From NCBI GenBank assembly GCA_020024235.1, contig JAHHUA010000061.1:1-9441 (forward strand): a stretch of 9,441 bases of DNA, written 5' to 3'. The translations under genes and the position numbers were made by a program. Positions 5,424-9,441 of this stretch are shown here, one piece after another. The DNA comes from Oscillospiraceae bacterium (GTDB lineage Bacteria > Bacillota > Clostridia > Oscillospirales > Ruminococcaceae). Under the pieces are notes generated by a model, which was given only the letters and a program-made list of their open reading frames with translations, ran no database searches and was not told where the DNA came from. Numbering within the stretch: the first letter of the stretch is position 1; the number at the start of each line of letters is the position of its first letter.

Positions 5424-7814
5424 ATGAAAGTAAATAAAACAGAACTTAAAGACAGAAATGTCTCTTCAAAACTTTCAATCATATCCGGTATTGCTATTGC
5501 AGTTGTTTTTACACTTTTACTTTTAGTTACGGTATTTATGTCAGCAAATGCCTTTACCGGTGCAACAAACAGAGAGTTTATCAATCTTACAAAAACATAT
5601 GTACAGGAAGTTCAGCAAATTATGACTGTATGTGACACTATTCAGAGAAATGTACAGGGAAGCATTGATTACAAGGATAATAACGTAGTCAATTCAACTT
5701 CTAATTTTTCAGGAGCAAAATATTTAAGCAAAATATATAAGAAAAAAGAACTGACCCAAATGGAATCTGAAGCTGAAATAGCTATTCTGAATAATCTTTG
5801 GGGTATTGTGGCAAATAATGAAAATATTATGGGTGCAGCTCTTATTATGGAAGAGGATGCGTTCATCACAAAAATAAAAAATTACGACTTATATATATCA
5901 AAACAAGATGCTATAAAACATGAAGCTCAAATAATTGACCATAATACATTTGCAGAAAAAGTATACTATAAACAATGTGCGGAAACAAAAATGAATTATG
6001 TTACAGATATTTATACAGATTCAATAACAAGTAATCCATGTTTCACTGTTTCCTATCCGCTTTTCAGCAAAGGAAATTTCTGTGGTGTAGTTTGTCTTGA
6101 CATTGTTCCGACTTTGTTTGACAGCCTTAACAAAAGCGACCCCAACTTTAAAACAATGAAAACTGCTATTTTCAACCAAGATGGCATTTTTATGTTTGAA
6201 AATGAAAACAACGGAAAACTAATAGGAAAAGTTTTTTATGATGTTGCAAGCAAAAAAGATAGTGAAAAAATACAAAATGGTTTTAAAGACAACAAACCTT
6301 TCAAATGCACCACTGGATCCGGAAGTAGTAAAAGAGACAGATTTTTTATTCCTATACCTATTAATGAAAAAAATGTATGGTGGATTCAAACTTCAGTTAC
6401 AACAAAAGACTTTAACAAATATATAAACGGTATAATAATTACAACAATTATTTTGTCATTAATTTCACTTATAGCACTTATTTTCCTTATTTCTTCAACA
6501 GTTAAAAAAATGTTAAGACCTCTAAACAATGCAACTAATGCCATTGAACAAATCAACAAAGGTGATTTAAATATCAACATTGAGGTAAAATCCAAAGATG
6601 AATTTGGTGTTATGGCTGAAGGATTTAATTACATGGCTTCAGGACTTAAAAATATTATTTATGATATTAATAATATTACGCAAAAACTTTCAGAAGGTGA
6701 CTTTACAGTTAAATCTTCGTGTCCGGAAAAATATGTGGGAGATTTCAGTCAAATCATTGTATCTATGCGCGGAATAATAGATTATTTCTCCAAAACCCTC
6801 ACAGATATCGGAATTGCTTCAGACCAAGTTAAAACTGGATCCGACCAAGTTTCTGCAGGTGCTCAGGCACTTTCTCAAGGTGCAACAGAGCAGGCTTCTT
6901 CCATTGAAGAACTCTCTGCTACTATGCAGGAAATTACAGATAAAATTGTTCAAAATGCTCAAAAAGCCGGAGAGGCAAACGAACTTACCGAAAAAGCCGG
7001 TGAGATTGTATCATTAAGCAATCAAAAGATGAATGAACTTACTGATGCAATGAAAGAAATTACAGAAAAATCCAGCGAAATAGGAAAAATTGTTAAAACA
7101 ATTAATAACATTGCATTCCAAACCAATATTCTTGCTCTTAATGCCGCTGTTGAAGCTGCCCGAGCAGGTGAAGCCGGCAAGGGATTTGCAGTTGTTGCAG
7201 ATGAAGTAAGAAATCTGGCTCAAAAGAGTGATGAAGCATCTAAAAATACCACTGTTCTCATTGAGGATACAGTTAATGCAATTAAAAACGGTGCTGCCAT
7301 TACCAGTGAAACCGCAACTTATCTTAAAGAAGTTGCCGATGAAGTATCCGATGTATCTGAAATTGTAGATCTTATTGCCCATGCATCTAAAGAACAATCC
7401 GAAGCTGCTGAACAAGTCACAGTTGGTGTTGACCAAATTTCCGCAGTTGTTCAAACTAATTCTGCTACCGCAGAAGAAAGTGCTGCTGCCGCACAGGAAC
7501 TTACATCTCAGGCTCTCATGCTTAATTCACTGCTTACCCGTTTTAAACTGCAAGACGAAACAAAGCCAAATAAACAAGCAGATAATAAAAACAGCTCATT
7601 AAATTATGATAATAACCCATCATCTTATACAAGCGACAGTTCATCTTATAATTCTTCTCATTATTCGGCAGACAGCTCCGTTGATGATTCATACAGCTTT
7701 TTGACACCGGATATTCAGCCTTCTGTAAATAATGAAAATATAGAAGAACCAGATGACTTAGGCGGAGAACTTAACCACTACAACACCTTTAATGACAACG
7801 ATTCAAAATATTAA
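5424..7814 (+). CDS. methyl-accepting chemotaxis protein with double-Cache-like sensor, two HAMP-type segments and Ser/Asn/Asp-rich tail
   Basis: Inner-membrane chemoreceptor that would control CheA/CheW in response to an external ligand. Its 796 residues contain membrane helix 1 (about 17-39), an extracytoplasmic domain of double-Cache character (about 45-330, with the typical end of the first lobe G-V-V-C-L-D-I at 221-227), and membrane helix 2 (about 336-358). A HAMP domain follows, with Pro366, G-D-L at 380-382 and D-E-F-G at 392-395, then a second HAMP-like segment containing G-D-F at 425-427. A long coiled-coil signalling domain has its conserved hairpin tip from I563 (I-A-F-Q-T-N-I-L-A-L-N-A-A-V-E-A-A-R). 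Methylation-type sites include T-A-E-E-S-A-A-A-A-Q-E-L. The last 86 residues (711-796) are low-complexity and hydrophilic. No aromatic CheR/CheB-tethering pentapeptide is seen at the C-terminus. The ATG follows an AGAGGGAG ribosome binding site at about 5407-5414. The ligand cannot be inferred. No che or flagellar gene lies nearby. Confidence 0.95.
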   Translation: MKVNKTELKDRNVSSKLSIISGIAIAVVFTLLLLVTVFMSANAFTGATNREFINLTKTYVQEVQQIMTVCDTIQRNVQGSIDYKDNNVVNSTSNFSGAKYLSKIYKKKELTQMESEAEIAILNNLWGIVANNENIMGAALIMEEDAFITKIKNYDLYISKQDAIKHEAQIIDHNTFAEKVYYKQCAETKMNYVTDIYTDSITSNPCFTVSYPLFSKGNFCGVVCLDIVPTLFDSLNKSDPNFKTMKTAIFNQDGIFMFENENNGKLIGKVFYDVASKKDSEKIQNGFKDNKPFKCTTGSGSSKRDRFFIPIPINEKNVWWIQTSVTTKDFNKYINGIIITTIILSLISLIALIFLISSTVKKMLRPLNNATNAIEQINKGDLNINIEVKSKDEFGVMAEGFNYMASGLKNIIYDINNITQKLSEGDFTVKSSCPEKYVGDFSQIIVSMRGIIDYFSKTLTDIGIASDQVKTGSDQVSAGAQALSQGATEQASSIEELSATMQEITDKIVQNAQKAGEANELTEKAGEIVSLSNQKMNELTDAMKEITEKSSEIGKIVKTINNIAFQTNILALNAAVEAARAGEAGKGFAVVADEVRNLAQKSDEASKNTTVLIEDTVNAIKNGAAITSETATYLKEVADEVSDVSEIVDLIAHASKEQSEAAEQVTVGVDQISAVVQTNSATAEESAAAAQELTSQALMLNSLLTRFKLQDETKPNKQADNKNSSLNYDNNPSSYTSDSSSYNSSHYSADSSVDDSYSFLTPDIQPSVNNENIEEPDDLGGELNHYNTFNDNDSKY
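7620..7682 (+). repeat. degenerate 21-bp (7-codon) tandem repeat inside the chemoreceptor tail
   Basis: TCATCTTATA occurs at 7620-7629 and again at 7641-7650, exactly 21 bases apart and in frame. The encoded units are S-S-Y-T-S-D-S (733-739) and S-S-Y-N-S-S-H (740-746), followed by a weaker third unit Y-S-A-D-S-S-V (747-753). This looks like a small in-frame repeat expansion, since diverged, within the low-complexity C-terminal tail. Confidence 0.55.
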
Positions 7815-7826
7815 TCAAACTCTTTT

Positions 7827-7858
7827 TAAGCACCGCAAAATTGCGGTGCTTAATTTTT
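7827..7858 (+). terminator. intrinsic terminator of the chemoreceptor gene
   Basis: TAAGCACCGCAA (7827-7838) is the exact inverse complement of TTGCGGTGCTTA (7841-7852), forming a GC-centred stem with a tiny loop, followed by ATTTTTT. The minus strand has no T tract after the stem, so it looks one-directional. The stop codon of the convergent flippase gene (7850-7852) lies in the right arm. Confidence 0.9.
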
Positions 7859-9337
7859 TACACCTGTATTTTTAAAGCAGCCTGTTTTTACACAAAGCAA
7901 AATATATACTGCCATGACAGATATTATGGTAAATACCAGCAAACCTAAGCCACAAGTTTTAAAAGGTATAATAATTTTTGAAATATAACCACAAAATGTT
8001 ATTATTAAAATAGGTTTAATAAGCCAATTTTTAATATCAATATACACATCGGCAATCTGAGATAAACGGCAGTAACTCATAACAAAATTTAAAATATTTC
8101 CAAAGAAAATTACAAATACATACCCTGTTACAGCTGTATGAGGAAGTAAAATGAAAAGTAAAATTACTCTAACTGTTGATTCTATTACATTGACTTTAAG
8201 TGAGTATAATTGTTCGTTCATACCTTTTAATGCACTATCCACTACATCATCAAGAAACATAAATGTAGTAAGGGGTGCTAAAATTTTTATGTATTTTCCT
8301 GCGGAATAATTACCATAAATTAATCTGCCTATTTCTTCACCGTAAAAAATATATATACCTGTAACTGCTATAGAAAAAATTATAGTAACTGAAGATGATT
8401 TAATTACTGCTCGGCTTATTTTTGCCTTGTCCCCTGTTTCATAAGCTTTTGATATTTCCGGAATAAGCAATGCCAAAAATGAGGACATAAGTGATGCAGG
8501 GAAAACTATAACAGGTATTGCCATTCCTTTGATAATTCCGTAATTTATCATGGCTTCTGTTTCGGAAAGCCCGTATTTTATAAATCCCCATGGTATCAGC
8601 ATATTTTGCAGCATATTTAAAAAGCTTCTCAAAGCTGCTCCTGCACATATTGGCATGGAAATGGAAAATACCTCTTTAAATGGTGTATGATAAGGATTTT
8701 CCTCGGTTTTATCATAAAAACAAAAGAAAATCAAACTCAGCAAAAGAGAGAGAATTTCTGTAATCAAGGAAGAAAATGTAATAGCTGTGCATTTAGCTGT
8801 AAATGTATATGACATCATATTTATTAATTTATAGGCAAAAAAAACATTTACAAACCTGGAAAATAAAGTTATTATACCTATTGTTTTTATTTTTCCAACA
8901 GTGATAAAATAAGCATCTATACAAACTGATAAAGCCATAGGCGGCAATGCTAACGCTAAAACCTGCATGGGCAAAATCATATAAGAGCTTTTTATATGAT
9001 TTAAACAGATATATTCCGAAAATGTACAAAGCAATACACTGGTAAATCCTGATGTTATTAAAGCAGCCAACATAGTTTTTTTTACGGAGTTTCTGGCTGA
9101 TTTTACTCCTTTAAGTTCTATATTTTTACTGGTTAATCTGGTAACAGCAATGGAATACCCTCCCATTGCCAAAGTCATTGCCAAGCCGTATATACTCATC
9201 ATCAACTGAAAAAGTCCTATACCCTGACTACCTAATATTTTGGAATACCATATTTCCAAATACAGTTGTATAAGCTGAGCTATCATATTTATAACTGTCA
9301 GCAAAAATCCGTTTTTTATAAATGAATTTTTTCTCAA
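7850..9337 (-). CDS. SpoVB-like polysaccharide/lipid flippase (MOP superfamily)
   Basis: A 495-residue, very hydrophobic protein with about twelve to fourteen predicted membrane helices, matching the Wzx/SpoVB/MurJ branch of the MOP (MATE-like) flippases. These proteins move lipid-linked sugar precursors across the membrane; SpoVB is needed for the spore cortex in Bacillus, where it is about 518 residues. The N-terminus (F-I-K-N-G-F-L-L-T-V-I-N) and the following G-S-Q-G-I-G-L-F-Q-L (36-45) resemble SpoVB. Further family-like features are I-P-E-I-S-K-A-Y-E-T-G-D at 292-303 and L-K-G-M-N-E-Q at 370-376. Clostridia often carry several such paralogues, so the specific substrate and a strict SpoVB role are uncertain. 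Translation starts at TTG (9337-9335), with the GTGGTGG at 9342-9348 on the minus strand as a weak ribosome binding site; the homologous N-terminus supports this start. The gene converges on the chemoreceptor gene and ends inside its terminator. Confidence 0.82.
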   Translation of the reverse strand: MRKNSFIKNGFLLTVINMIAQLIQLYLEIWYSKILGSQGIGLFQLMMSIYGLAMTLAMGGYSIAVTRLTSKNIELKGVKSARNSVKKTMLAALITSGFTSVLLCTFSEYICLNHIKSSYMILPMQVLALALPPMALSVCIDAYFITVGKIKTIGIITLFSRFVNVFFAYKLINMMSYTFTAKCTAITFSSLITEILSLLLSLIFFCFYDKTEENPYHTPFKEVFSISMPICAGAALRSFLNMLQNMLIPWGFIKYGLSETEAMINYGIIKGMAIPVIVFPASLMSSFLALLIPEISKAYETGDKAKISRAVIKSSSVTIIFSIAVTGIYIFYGEEIGRLIYGNYSAGKYIKILAPLTTFMFLDDVVDSALKGMNEQLYSLKVNVIESTVRVILLFILLPHTAVTGYVFVIFFGNILNFVMSYCRLSQIADVYIDIKNWLIKPILIITFCGYISKIIIPFKTCGLGLLVFTIISVMAVYILLCVKTGCFKNTGVKN

Positions 9338-9377
9338 TTTACCACCACTTTCAATTTATCAGTAGTAAATTTATGAT

Positions 9378-9391
9378 TTATTTATAAATAA
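9378..9391. repeat. 14-bp A/T palindrome upstream of the flippase gene
   Basis: TTATTTATAAATAA is a perfect palindrome lying across the downstream part of the candidate flippase promoter. It could be an operator, but in sequence this rich in A and T such a palindrome may be chance. Confidence 0.3.
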
Positions 9392-9415
9392 TATAACCTT
9401 ATTTTTAATTTTCAA
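9388..9415 (-). promoter_or_regulatory. candidate sigma-A promoter of the flippase gene
   Basis: On the minus strand TTGAAA (9415-9410) is followed after 16 bases by TATTAT (9393-9388), each matching five of six consensus bases. The leader to the TTG start would be about 45 bases. The -10 overlaps a perfect 14-bp palindrome (9378-9391). Confidence 0.4.
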
Positions 9416-9441
9416 CATTTTTTTGTAAAAAATATTGATAT

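Noticed and set aside
7014..7454. 146-codon minus-strand open frame opposite the chemoreceptor signalling domain
   Set aside because: It is a by-product of the regular coiled-coil codon pattern on the plus strand, with a Cys/Asn/Phe-rich product unlike a real protein.
7620..7682. 21-bp repeat as a CRISPR-like array or mobile-element trace
   Set aside because: It is in frame, short, degenerate and confined to a low-complexity protein tail, which fits local repeat expansion instead.

Overview
The window is AT-rich, and its gene set points to an anaerobic, endospore-forming, flagellated low-GC Firmicute of the class Clostridia. The marker genes are a CcpN-type regulator, pyruvate phosphate dikinase (PPDK) with its regulatory kinase/phosphatase, the mother-cell sporulation protein YunB, a chemoreceptor and a SpoVB-type flippase. 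The genus cannot be fixed from the sequence. Start codon use is atypical: three of the six genes begin with TTG and one appears to begin with ATC.

Layout. Bases 1-270 are an almost pure A/T leader holding a candidate promoter and a split inverted repeat. Bases 271-4436 (+) form a compact three-gene operon: ccpN (HTH plus two CBS domains), the PPDK regulatory protein (DUF299/YqfL family) and ppdK. A strong hairpin terminator at 4458-4500 ends it, and its flanking A and T tracts let it serve both strands. Bases 4552-5244 (-) encode YunB. A 179-bp divergent spacer (5245-5423) separates yunB from a methyl-accepting chemotaxis protein at 5424-7814 (+). The receptor has a double-Cache-like sensor, two HAMP-type segments, a full signalling domain and an unusual Ser/Asn/Asp-rich tail. 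A hairpin terminator follows at 7827-7858. Convergent to it, 7850-9337 (-) encodes a multi-pass SpoVB-like MOP-superfamily flippase, whose stop codon lies inside that hairpin. Its upstream region reaches the right edge.

Function. The operon is a self-contained control unit for the pyruvate/phosphoenolpyruvate node. PPDK interconverts ATP + phosphate + pyruvate with AMP + PPi + PEP. The regulatory protein switches PPDK off and on at a threonine two residues before the catalytic histidine. CcpN is known in Bacillus as a repressor of gluconeogenic genes. The other three genes belong to sporulation or cell envelope (yunB, the flippase) and to chemotaxis, with no clear functional tie to the operon.

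I see no CRISPR array, transposon, prophage, tRNA, rRNA or riboswitch, and no convincing previously undescribed system. The points most worth checking are the apparent ATC start of ccpN, the inverted repeat flanking its promoter, the overlapping candidate promoters between yunB and the chemoreceptor gene, and the degenerate heptapeptide repeat in the receptor tail.
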